A DNA stretch of 64,000 nucleotides from an uncultured Acidimicrobiaceae bacterium (GTDB lineage: Bacteria > Actinomycetota > Acidimicrobiia > Acidimicrobiales > RAAP-2). Under the pieces are notes generated by a model. It did no database searches. It was not told where the DNA came from and saw only the letters and a list, made by a program, of their open reading frames with translations. The stretch is taken from assembly GCA_937975915.1 (NCBI GenBank), contig CALJTY010000030.1, positions 124,001-188,000 on the forward strand, in the 5' to 3' direction. The translations under genes were made by a program, and so were the position numbers. Shown here piece by piece: positions 57,441-64,000 of the stretch; position 1 is the stretch's first letter; every line of letters begins with the position of its first letter.

Positions 57441-58610
57441 TTATGGGCGAGCAGCTCCAATGAGCCCAAAGGTGAAGAGAGGTTGGTAGCCAATTTTCGT
57501 TCCTGATTTTGCTGCAGCAAAAATAGTGCTGGTTCCGTATGGCCCACTTCCGATGTACATCACTACGTGGTCAACTTGGTGGTCACCGTCGAGGTTGTAA
57601 TAGAACAACAAGTCACCGGGTTGAAGTGCACTCAAGGCAACGTGGCGCATTGCTGGCCACTGGGTCTGGGTGGTTCTAGGGATTTTGAATCCGGCTTGAC
57701 CCCACGCCCACTGCACTAGCCCTGAGCAGTCGAAACCTCGTCCTGGGAATGTTCCACCCCAGATGTAGGGGAGGCCAATCTGAGAGAGTGCCGCAGCAAC
57801 TGCGGCGGCGCCCTCTTTAGTACCTGCAACTTGTGAGACTGAGGTCGGAACTGCCTTAGCGATTGCTGAAAGCACCGCGTTGCCTGCAGCGGTGCCACCA
57901 ACGGACTGAGCTACTGCAACGGCTTGTTGCTGGCCTGCGTAGTTGTGTGCCTTAGCAGCGGCAATTCCTTGCTGGATTTCATAATTTATAATTTGAGTTT
58001 TGAAGGCACCCTTAATGCTGTTGAGAGTCGCACGCGTTGCATTTTCGTTAGCGATGTTCTGTTGCATCAAAGCTTTCATTCTGTTTGTTTGCTCTTGTGC
58101 AGCTGCCTCTTGGATTGTTACTTCTTTGATCGCGGCATTCAGAGCCTTTTTCTGAGCTTCGTACGTTGATTTGATTTCATCAAGGTTGCCAATCACTTGA
58201 TCCTGGAATACTTTTCTTGCATCGCTTGACGTAACGTTCTGATTGAAGAGCGAAAGAATCTGTGCATCTGCTGCTCCATAGACGTATGCATTGACCACCG
58301 CGCTTGCCAGCGCGTGTTCGGTGACGAGAATCGCTGCTTTTTTCGCTGCGACCTGCTTATTCAAACTGTAAATGTTGTATTTAATGTGTTGGAGTTTTTC
58401 CATTGCTCCGCCATACGCATTTGCAGAAGATTCACTTATCTGTGATTGACGTGAAAGTGTTGCTGAAAGAGTTTTAATTTGCGCTAGGGCGTCCGTAACG
58501 GTTCCTGCTTGAGCTGAAGTTAGCGGTGCCAGAACCGTGACCAGCATTGTGCCAGCCAGTACTAGTGCGGGGATTGACCGAATCGTGCCCCTACGATGCA
58601 CGCGAATCAT
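57441..58610 (-). CDS. Secreted NlpC/P60 peptidoglycan hydrolase
   Basis: Protein of 389 residues. The signal peptide covers about 1-35. An Ala/Gln-rich coiled-coil region runs from about 40 to 220 (ISESSANAYGGAMEKLQHIK; QKKALNAAIKEVTIQEAAAQ). The NlpC/P60 domain is C-terminal: GGTFPGRGFDCSGLVQWAW (catalytic Cys), QPGDLLFYY and DHVVMYIG (His). It cleaves stem peptides between D-Glu and the diamino acid; the coiled coil resembles RipA/RipC-type proteins that are kept inactive until division. Confidence 0.93.
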   Translation of the reverse strand: MIRVHRRGTIRSIPALVLAGTMLVTVLAPLTSAQAGTVTDALAQIKTLSATLSRQSQISESSANAYGGAMEKLQHIKYNIYSLNKQVAAKKAAILVTEHALASAVVNAYVYGAADAQILSLFNQNVTSSDARKVFQDQVIGNLDEIKSTYEAQKKALNAAIKEVTIQEAAAQEQTNRMKALMQQNIANENATRATLNSIKGAFKTQIINYEIQQGIAAAKAHNYAGQQQAVAVAQSVGGTAAGNAVLSAIAKAVPTSVSQVAGTKEGAAAVAAALSQIGLPYIWGGTFPGRGFDCSGLVQWAWGQAGFKIPRTTQTQWPAMRHVALSALQPGDLLFYYNLDGDHQVDHVVMYIGSGPYGTSTIFAAAKSGTKIGYQPLFTFGLIGAARP

Positions 58611-58700
58611 GAAAACAGCCTAGTTAGTGAACTTAAGAAAATAGCGAGTTTTGGATGGGGTTTGGCTATGAGTTACGGTTACAGCGCACCAATATTGCGT

Positions 58701-58773
58701 GGGGGCGTAGCCCAATGGCAGAGGCAAGGCGCTTAAACCGCCTCCAGTGTGGGTTCGAGTCCCACCGCCCCTA
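58701..58773 (+). tRNA. tRNA-Leu (anticodon UAA) of class I shape, CCA not encoded
   Basis: Every position fits standard class I numbering, with base 1 at 58701. Acceptor GGGGGCG/CGCCCCT has a G-U first pair. D-stem GCC/GGC, anticodon stem AGGCG/CGCCT, loop CTTAAAC (TAA, reads UUA), T-arm GTGGG/CCCAC with TTCGAGT, and discriminator A73. The variable region is only 5 bases (CCAGT), whereas bacterial tRNA-Leu normally has a long variable arm. Downstream is CGC, so CCA must be added. Confidence 0.85.
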
Positions 58774-58813
58774 CGCGGTATTCGGTCGTCTAATTCTTTA
58801 GTATCGTTGCTCC

Positions 58814-59605
58814 GTGGCTAAGAGTTCAACAGGTAAATGGGTAAGCAAGGTTGGAGCATCTGGAGGCGGAAAGGCCTACAAGAAGACTCGACCAGGTAAT
58901 TACTACGGCGTGCTCGCCATCATTGTCATCCTTGGACTCGCAATGACTGTTTATTCACGCTACGAATACCAGAACCCATCAGTTGCAACGACCACTGCCG
59001 CTGGCGTTCCACCTGTGATCGGTACCAGCTGGTACGAAGCAATGAACGTTGATGCATGTGGTGTCAACTACCCACTCACTCCTGACACAACGACGCAACT
59101 TGGATTCACTCTTGGAGCCAACAACGTCCTTCATGTCGCTCCAGTTTCAGAGTCTGAAACTGGCAGCAAGGCAACACTCGCGCTCTTTGTTAGTGAACAC
59201 CGTGGCATCGTCGCTACGTCTTCAAGCTTGGCGCTACCAACACCAACTGGAATTGCGAACAAGGCAACAACGTGGAAGAACGGTGACGTCTGTGGTCCAA
59301 AGACCAAGTACGCAGGCAAGACCGGAACGGTTTCGTATGCTTATTGGATGTTTGGCCAAGTCAAGCCAACAGTTGTAACTGACCCTGCAAAGGTTCCATT
59401 CTCGGCGAACCAAATGTACGTAACTATGGCCTTCCTTCCAAGTGGTGTAACGCCATCGAAGCCAACTGCAGAAACAATTGTTGCAATGTCAAAGAGCATT
59501 CAGGCTGCTGCATCGACAACTACGACGACAACTCCAGGTGGCTCACTAAGCACCATTCCAGTTGGCTCGACAGTTCTTCCTACACCGACGACACCTGCAG
59601 GCTGA
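58814..59605 (+). CDS. Membrane-anchored extracellular protein of unknown function
   Basis: Protein of 263 residues from a GTG. A basic cytoplasmic tail (KVGASGGGKAYKKTRPG) precedes one membrane segment at about 32-50. An outside domain of about 165 residues has two Cys (DACGVNYP, GDVCGPK) and ends in a Thr/Pro-rich tail. The segment YEAMNVDACGVNYP and text like AYWMFGQ recur in actinobacterial hypothetical proteins, but I cannot name the family. It is followed 2 bases later by a sugar-nucleotide transferase gene. Confidence 0.75.
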   Translation: MAKSSTGKWVSKVGASGGGKAYKKTRPGNYYGVLAIIVILGLAMTVYSRYEYQNPSVATTTAAGVPPVIGTSWYEAMNVDACGVNYPLTPDTTTQLGFTLGANNVLHVAPVSESETGSKATLALFVSEHRGIVATSSSLALPTPTGIANKATTWKNGDVCGPKTKYAGKTGTVSYAYWMFGQVKPTVVTDPAKVPFSANQMYVTMAFLPSGVTPSKPTAETIVAMSKSIQAAASTTTTTTPGGSLSTIPVGSTVLPTPTTPAG

Positions 59606-59607
59606 TT

Positions 59608-60633
59608 TTGAAGTCGATCATTCTGGTCGGCGGTAAAGGAACGAGGCTCCGACCTCTTACCTACGAAACCCCTAAGCAGATGCTGCCGCTCATTGGACGT
59701 CCAATGATTGAATGCGTTTTCGAATCACTGGCAAAACATGGTGTTACTGATGCAGTTCTTTCACTCGGATACCTGCCAGACCGATTTATTGAAAGCTATC
59801 CAGACGGCATTATCGCCGGGGTTCGAGTTACGTATGCAGTTGAGCCAGAACCTCTTGACACTGCTGGAGCAATTCGCTTTGCCGCCGCACATGCTGGCAT
59901 TGATGACACTTTTCTGGTTGTCAATGGAGACGTGTTAACTGATCTTGACGTTACGAGACTTATTAGCTTTCACAGAGCTCACGGGGGAGAGGGCACAATT
60001 GCTCTGCACCCAGTTGGTGATCCTTCAAGGTATGGCGTTGTGCCAACAACACCCGATGGTCGCGTAATTGAGTTCGTAGAGAAGCCTGCTCGTGAAGATG
60101 CCCCAACGAATCTGATTAACGCTGGTACGTATGTCTTTGAGCTAAGCGTGCTCTCTCGTATTGCACCAACTGGGCGAGTAAGCGTTGAGCGTGACACGTT
60201 CCCAGCACTCGCAAAAGACGGGGTTCTCTATGCCATGCCAGATAATGCCTACTGGATTGACACTGGTACGCCTCAGACATATCTGCAATCAAACATTGAT
60301 GTCCTTACCGGACGCGACAAAATAACTTCTTTTAGCGGCATTGTTGATGGAACCTGGATTCACCCGCAAAGCCGAGTTGATGCAACAGCGAAATTTGTTA
60401 ACTGCGTTATCGACAAAGACTGTTACGTGGGCGCAAACGTTGTTATTGAAAACTCAGTCTTGCTTCCTGGTGCCGTGATTGAAGAAGGCTCTGTAATTAA
60501 GTGGTCGATCATTGGTCCCGAAGCAGTAATTGGAAGCTTCTCAACTCTTGGCGCGACGTGTGTTGTTGGTGCCAAGGAACACGTGGCACCAGGTTCGTCA
60601 CTTTCGGGTGATGTGCGCCTGGGCGGCGTGTAA
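59608..60633 (+). CDS. NDP-sugar synthase, mannose-1-phosphate guanylyltransferase-like
   Basis: Protein of 341 residues from a TTG 2 bases after the previous stop. The nucleotidyl-transfer motif is LVGGKGTRLRPLTYETPKQMLPL. VNGDVLTDLD holds the metal Asp, and GYGVV-type text and EFVEKP are present. A left-handed beta helix follows from about 240. It likely makes GDP-mannose or a related nucleotide sugar for the wall glycans. TTG starts are weak, so expression may be coupled to the gene before it. Confidence 0.87.
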   Translation: MKSIILVGGKGTRLRPLTYETPKQMLPLIGRPMIECVFESLAKHGVTDAVLSLGYLPDRFIESYPDGIIAGVRVTYAVEPEPLDTAGAIRFAAAHAGIDDTFLVVNGDVLTDLDVTRLISFHRAHGGEGTIALHPVGDPSRYGVVPTTPDGRVIEFVEKPAREDAPTNLINAGTYVFELSVLSRIAPTGRVSVERDTFPALAKDGVLYAMPDNAYWIDTGTPQTYLQSNIDVLTGRDKITSFSGIVDGTWIHPQSRVDATAKFVNCVIDKDCYVGANVVIENSVLLPGAVIEEGSVIKWSIIGPEAVIGSFSTLGATCVVGAKEHVAPGSSLSGDVRLGGV

Positions 60634-61344
60634 CTACCTGAACAAGTCGTTTGAAGCAGGGCGGACGACGTCTTCTTTGACTGAGCCCTCACCAAAGTAA
60701 GACTCGTCAAGGCCGCGAAGTATTGCAAACGGCGTTCCTTCACTTTTGCCGAGCACCAAGTTCGCTGCTCCTGCAATCTCGTCAATGATTGCAACTTCAG
60801 TCACTTCTAAGACTCTGCCTTCAGCGTCAAGGGTGCCTCGAAGATCGAGGATGGGCTTTAATCCTGCTGAACCAAGTGCCACATCGGTAACGCCAGTTCG
60901 CCACACACGGCCAAAGGTATCCGTCACCACCACGCCAACTTCCACTCCGGTGCGACGCGACAGTTCGGCGCGAAAGCGCCTGGCTGAACGGTCAGAGTCT
61001 TTCGGAAGCAGCACTGCCGTACCCTCGGCTGTATTTGAGAGGTCGATGCCAGCATTGGCATTGACGAAACCATGGTGCGTTTCAGTGATTCGCATGGGTC
61101 CGCGACGGCGGATAACGCGTTTTGATTCTCCGCTGATGAGCCGATCCTTGTGTTCGTCAGTTCCGTCAAAAGCGACAACCTGACCTTCGGACTTGGAAAC
61201 GATTTTGCTCGTCACGGTCACTAAGTCGTGATGCTGAAGCGTGTGGCCACCCGATGTGAGTGCATCAAGAAAGAGAGTGACTAAATCGTCACCTTCGTTT
61301 ACTTGTCCGACACCAAGAATTGGGAAAATGCGCAGTTCGTTCAT
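60634..61344 (-). CDS. cofE: Coenzyme F420-0:L-glutamate ligase
   Basis: Protein of 236 residues. CofE text: GVGQVNEGDDLVTLFLDAL, TVTSKIVSKSEGQ, ETHHGFVNANAGIDLSN, VLLPKDSDRSA, VVVTDTFGRVWRTGVTDVALG. It adds gamma-linked Glu to F420-0. It is the single-domain form, without the C-terminal nitroreductase domain found in mycobacterial FbiB. It overlaps cofD by 4 bases, forming the F420 operon. Confidence 0.95.
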   Translation of the reverse strand: MNELRIFPILGVGQVNEGDDLVTLFLDALTSGGHTLQHHDLVTVTSKIVSKSEGQVVAFDGTDEHKDRLISGESKRVIRRRGPMRITETHHGFVNANAGIDLSNTAEGTAVLLPKDSDRSARRFRAELSRRTGVEVGVVVTDTFGRVWRTGVTDVALGSAGLKPILDLRGTLDAEGRVLEVTEVAIIDEIAGAANLVLGKSEGTPFAILRGLDESYFGEGSVKEDVVRPASNDLFR

Positions 61345-62255
61345 GAAAGCACCGCTGCGGCGAGCTGTTTAGCGTGATCAGGGTTGGCCATGATCGTTGT
61401 GGTGACAATGACTTTCATTCCGAGTGCTTTGATCTCATCTGCGTGCTTGGCGTCTTGTTCATCAATGATGAATGTTCCAACAAGGTCTTGGTAGTACTTC
61501 GCAACTCCCACGCATGAGACGTCGTGTCCGAGCTCATTTAGCAGGCGGTCAGCAGGTCCCTTAAGTGCGGCTCCGTTGATGATTGGTGAAACAGCGACCA
61601 CGTCGCTGCGTCGCTCGCGCAAGATCTCACGAATTCCTGGAACCTGAAGAATTGGTTCAATTGAAATGAGCGGATTTGAGGGAGCGATAACAATTCGAGT
61701 CGCAGTTTTTAGGGCGTCAATAGTTTCTGACGTTGGCTTTGATTCGGCTGCGCCACTAAATGAAATGGAACTGACTGCGACACCGTGGTGGTGGCGGACA
61801 AAGTATTCCTGGAAACTAAGTGTTCCAATTTCTGTACTAAAAACTGTCGAGAGAACATCATTTGTTACGGGCAGTAGTCGAATGTCAACGCCAAACTTCG
61901 CACATAATTCTGCTGCAACTTCCGTCTTCGTTGCGCCTTCGCTAAATCGTTGCGTGCGGTAGAGGTGTGTTGCAAGGTCACGGTCACCGAGACCAAACCA
62001 AGATTCTCCACCGAGCTCGCCGAGCTCTTTCATAACTCGCCACGTCTCGCCGTTAAGCCCCCAGCCGAGTTCTTCGTTGTTGAGTCCGCTGAGCGTGTAA
62101 CTAATGGTGTCAAGATCTGGACAGATGCTGAGTCCGTGCAGAACAAGGTCGTCACCGACATTGACAATGGCAGTTAAATCCTTGGCATCGAGGGTGCCAC
62201 GTAAAGCTCGCAGGAGTCGTGCGGCGCCTACGCCACCGCTAAGAACAGATATCAC
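61341..62255 (-). CDS. cofD: 2-phospho-L-lactate (or phosphoenolpyruvyl) transferase of F420 synthesis
   Basis: Protein of 304 residues from a GTG. CofD/FbiA text: VLSGGVGAARLLRALRG, NVGDDLVLHGLSICPDLDTISYTLSG, WFGLGDRDLATHLYRT, and IAPSNPLISIEPIL. It joins the phospholactate or PEP moiety to Fo, giving F420-0 or its dehydro form. The actinobacterial enzyme uses the PEP-derived donor. Fo synthase and cofC are not in this window. Confidence 0.96.
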   Translation of the reverse strand: MISVLSGGVGAARLLRALRGTLDAKDLTAIVNVGDDLVLHGLSICPDLDTISYTLSGLNNEELGWGLNGETWRVMKELGELGGESWFGLGDRDLATHLYRTQRFSEGATKTEVAAELCAKFGVDIRLLPVTNDVLSTVFSTEIGTLSFQEYFVRHHHGVAVSSISFSGAAESKPTSETIDALKTATRIVIAPSNPLISIEPILQVPGIREILRERRSDVVAVSPIINGAALKGPADRLLNELGHDVSCVGVAKYYQDLVGTFIIDEQDAKHADEIKALGMKVIVTTTIMANPDHAKQLAAAVLS

Positions 62256-62294
62256 TCTCGAAACCTTAGGGGCGCTTGGGTAGGATTGAGTGTT

Positions 62295-63107
62295 GTGAGC
62301 AATAATTCGTTAGTTTCAGGGTGGCCAGGGGCCCCAGCCGCCGTGGCTTTTCGCCTAGATGGCGCAGCAATAACCCGTGTGGTCGAAATTGGTGACCTGA
62401 GCGAAGTGCGCCCCTGGGCTTCAGTTTCAAAGCTGGCAGTCTCGTATGCCTTCGGTGCGGAGTTTGACTGGGAATCTTGCAAGCCATCAACGCACGCTGG
62501 CCCAGTTGGGTCATTCATTGCAAACATGCTCTCGCACTCAAGTGGACTTGGCCTCGAAGAAGGTGACCCTGTTGCCCAGGTTGGTAAAAAAAGAATCTAT
62601 TCAAATGTTGCAATAAATAAAGTCGTCAAAGAAGTTATTGAAGATCACGATCCGGCGAACTGGCTTCGAATAAGAGTTTTTGAAGGCCTAGGAATGAACA
62701 GCACAAGTCTGCAGGGTCGCCCATCAGACGGTGTCACTGGTTCGACCGAAGACTTAGTCACCTTCGCAAAAGCTTGGCTGCTCGCACAAGGTATCTCTGA
62801 AGCATCACGTAATCGACTCATAACTCCTTACGCTCCACAACTCGATGGCATCGTTCCAGGTTTTGGCAGCTTCTCTCCATGTCCGTGGGGGCTTGGTCCA
62901 GAAGTTCGAGGAACGAAAGAACACTGGATGGGTGACTGGCCAGAAGATAGTTTCGGTCACTTTGGCAAAAGTGGTGCACTCATGTTGATGAATGTGCGAG
63001 AAAAGATTGCTGTTGTAGCAACGAGCACTGAAGACTTCGGTCCTTGGGCCGTGGAGCTATGGCCACAGTGGACTAGCGAAATGCGCAAGCGAGCACTTGG
63101 CTCGTGA
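62295..63107 (+). CDS. Beta-lactamase-fold serine hydrolase
   Basis: Protein of 270 residues from GTG at 62295, with AGGA 9 bases upstream; the TTG at 62286 is too close to it. The active site is ASVSKLAV (SxxK), YSNVAIN (YxN) and HFGKSGA (the KTG-like box). The order matches class C/DD-peptidase-like serine hydrolases. No signal peptide is seen, so it is probably a cytoplasmic esterase or amidase and not a wall enzyme. It overlaps the next gene by 4 bases (GTGA). Confidence 0.85.
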   Translation: MSNNSLVSGWPGAPAAVAFRLDGAAITRVVEIGDLSEVRPWASVSKLAVSYAFGAEFDWESCKPSTHAGPVGSFIANMLSHSSGLGLEEGDPVAQVGKKRIYSNVAINKVVKEVIEDHDPANWLRIRVFEGLGMNSTSLQGRPSDGVTGSTEDLVTFAKAWLLAQGISEASRNRLITPYAPQLDGIVPGFGSFSPCPWGLGPEVRGTKEHWMGDWPEDSFGHFGKSGALMLMNVREKIAVVATSTEDFGPWAVELWPQWTSEMRKRALGS

Positions 63108-64000
63108 GCCAACAAAGCATGAAGCGAACTATCGCAATTTCAATTGACCAGCTCTACCGTGATCAACCAGGTGGGATTGGCACGTACGTTCGCGGACTGT
63201 TGCATGGCCTCAGCCAAGTGGGGGGTGACGAAATCATAGGAATCGCTCCACGCGGCAAAGTTCCAAGTGGTCTCGAACTGAGTTCAGTATCAAAAGCTCC
63301 TTTAGGAGTGAAACTTTTAACAAGAACGTGGCCCAATTTCTCATTGGGAGTTCCAAAGAATGCCAGCGTGGTGCACGCAACTTCAATGGCGGGACCTTTC
63401 GATGGCGCAATGAACGCAGTCCATTCAGTTGCGATGCACGACTTGCTATGGCGTGATGAACCAAGTGCAACAACCAGCGCAGGGATTGCCTTTCATGAGC
63501 AACGACTAGAACTACTCGCACGAAAGAAAAACATCCGAATTTTTACTTCATCACCTGGACTGAAAGAACGACTCGTTGTTGAAGGATTTGAGGCTTCACG
63601 CATTGTTCCGATCCGTCTTGGCGTTGATGATGAATCTGTTGCGCCGGCGAGCAGTACAGAGGTGCGTGAAATGCTCGCCAATCTGGGCGTTACTGGCCCA
63701 TTCACTTTTTACGCAGGTACGCGTGAACCCAGAAAGAACCTTGCGGCACTCATTGCAGCGCATCGACGAGCTCGCGCCACAGCTCCAGAACTAGGGCCCC
63801 TCGTCATCTCTGGATCAAAGGGGTGGGGAGAAGTTTCTACTGAAGACGCAGTCGTTGTTGGACTCGTTGACTGGAACATGCTGAAAGGTCTCTACCGAGA
63901 CTGCACAGTGTTTGCCTATGTTCCTCGTGCGGAGGGCTGGGGGCTATCACCCATCGAGGCGCTTAATGCTGGCGCACGAGTAGTTGCCAGCACTACAACA
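63104..64000 (+). CDS. Glycosyltransferase family 4, partial at right edge
   Basis: Read by eye from GTG at 63104 to the window edge: 299 codons with no stop. QPGGIGTYVRGLLHGLS is the N-terminal glycine-rich loop. FYAGTREPRKNLAALIAAH opens the donor domain, and VPRAEGWGLSPIEALNAGA is the E-x7-E motif of GT4. It transfers sugar from a nucleotide donor, perhaps GDP-mannose made by the gene at 59608. The C-terminus lies outside the window. Confidence 0.9.
   Translation, partial: MSQQSMKRTIAISIDQLYRDQPGGIGTYVRGLLHGLSQVGGDEIIGIAPRGKVPSGLELSSVSKAPLGVKLLTRTWPNFSLGVPKNASVVHATSMAGPFDGAMNAVHSVAMHDLLWRDEPSATTSAGIAFHEQRLELLARKKNIRIFTSSPGLKERLVVEGFEASRIVPIRLGVDDESVAPASSTEVREMLANLGVTGPFTFYAGTREPRKNLAALIAAHRRARATAPELGPLVISGSKGWGEVSTEDAVVVGLVDWNMLKGLYRDCTVFAYVPRAEGWGLSPIEALNAGARVVASTTT

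Overview
The window looks like chromosome of a streamlined member of Actinomycetota, most likely a planktonic lineage of class Acidimicrobiia. This is inferred from gene content, not from a database search. Supporting signs are two tiny actinobacterial ribosomal proteins (a bS22-like AURKAIP1/COX24 protein and a bL37-like protein), the eno / FtsB-like / DUF501 / ppx block, DUF3817, coenzyme F420 genes (cofD, cofE), a mycobacterial-type cytochrome P450, and base composition that looks close to even rather than high-GC. Genes are packed tightly. Many neighbours overlap by ATGA, GTGA or TTGA, GTG starts are common, and convergent genes often share the bases of their stop codons. There is no stretch over 300 bases without a gene. 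I saw no insertion sequence, prophage or CRISPR array.

Layout. 1-1.9 kb: two tandem Gfo/Idh/MocA oxidoreductases (the first cut by the window edge) and tRNA-Arg. 1.9-3.2 kb: a secreted M6-like metalloprotease. 3.2-6.7 kb: an NCS1 nucleobase permease divergent from an ADP-ribosylglycohydrolase and a PfkB kinase, a combination like E. coli yegTUV. 6.7-9.4 kb: a polar amino-acid ABC importer. 9.6-12.8 kb: an arylsulfatase and a haloalkane dehalogenase. 12.8-18.8 kb: TrmO-like protein, thymidine kinase, small zinc ribbon, N-terminally short NhaA, carbonic anhydrase, AhpD-like protein, P450, NifU-type protein and an MFS exporter. 18.8-24.5 kb: acyl-CoA dehydrogenase, then a glycosyltransferase / methyltransferase / toroid-fold protein / methyltransferase group of unknown product, and a TMEM165/GDT1 cation transporter. 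24.5-30.6 kb: aminopeptidase N, adenosine-kinase-like PfkB protein, CtaG, two small membrane proteins and a GDPD phosphodiesterase.

30.6-36.6 kb is an information-processing and cell-wall block: bL37-like, rsmI, metG, tatD, a PASTA/RlpA-like secreted protein, rsmA, ispE and bS22. 36.6-42.2 kb runs on the minus strand: a two-component system, a Pro/Thr-rich secreted protein, ApbE, a ferric-reductase-like membrane cytochrome b, a NuoF-like flavoprotein and a 3Fe-4S ferredoxin. This resembles an electron-transfer system. 42.3-55.8 kb is mostly core: tRNA-Gln, alpha/beta hydrolase, a GlmU lacking its acetyltransferase end, prs, rplY, pth, mfd, a SurA-like protein, mazG, eno, an FtsB-like protein, DUF501 and ppx. 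55.9-64 kb: RimJ-like acetyltransferase, dolichyl-phosphate-glucose-synthase-like GT2, NlpC/P60 hydrolase, an unusually compact tRNA-Leu(UAA), a membrane protein, a sugar-nucleotide transferase, cofE, cofD, a serine hydrolase and a GT4 cut by the right edge.

The most interesting items are the ApbE / cytochrome b / NuoF-like / ferredoxin cluster, the truncated GlmU, the class-I-shaped tRNA-Leu(UAA), the long perfect hairpins embedded in coding sequence next to overlapping convergent stops, the glycosyltransferase/methyltransferase/toroid cluster, and a probable CTG start on the PASTA/RlpA-like protein.
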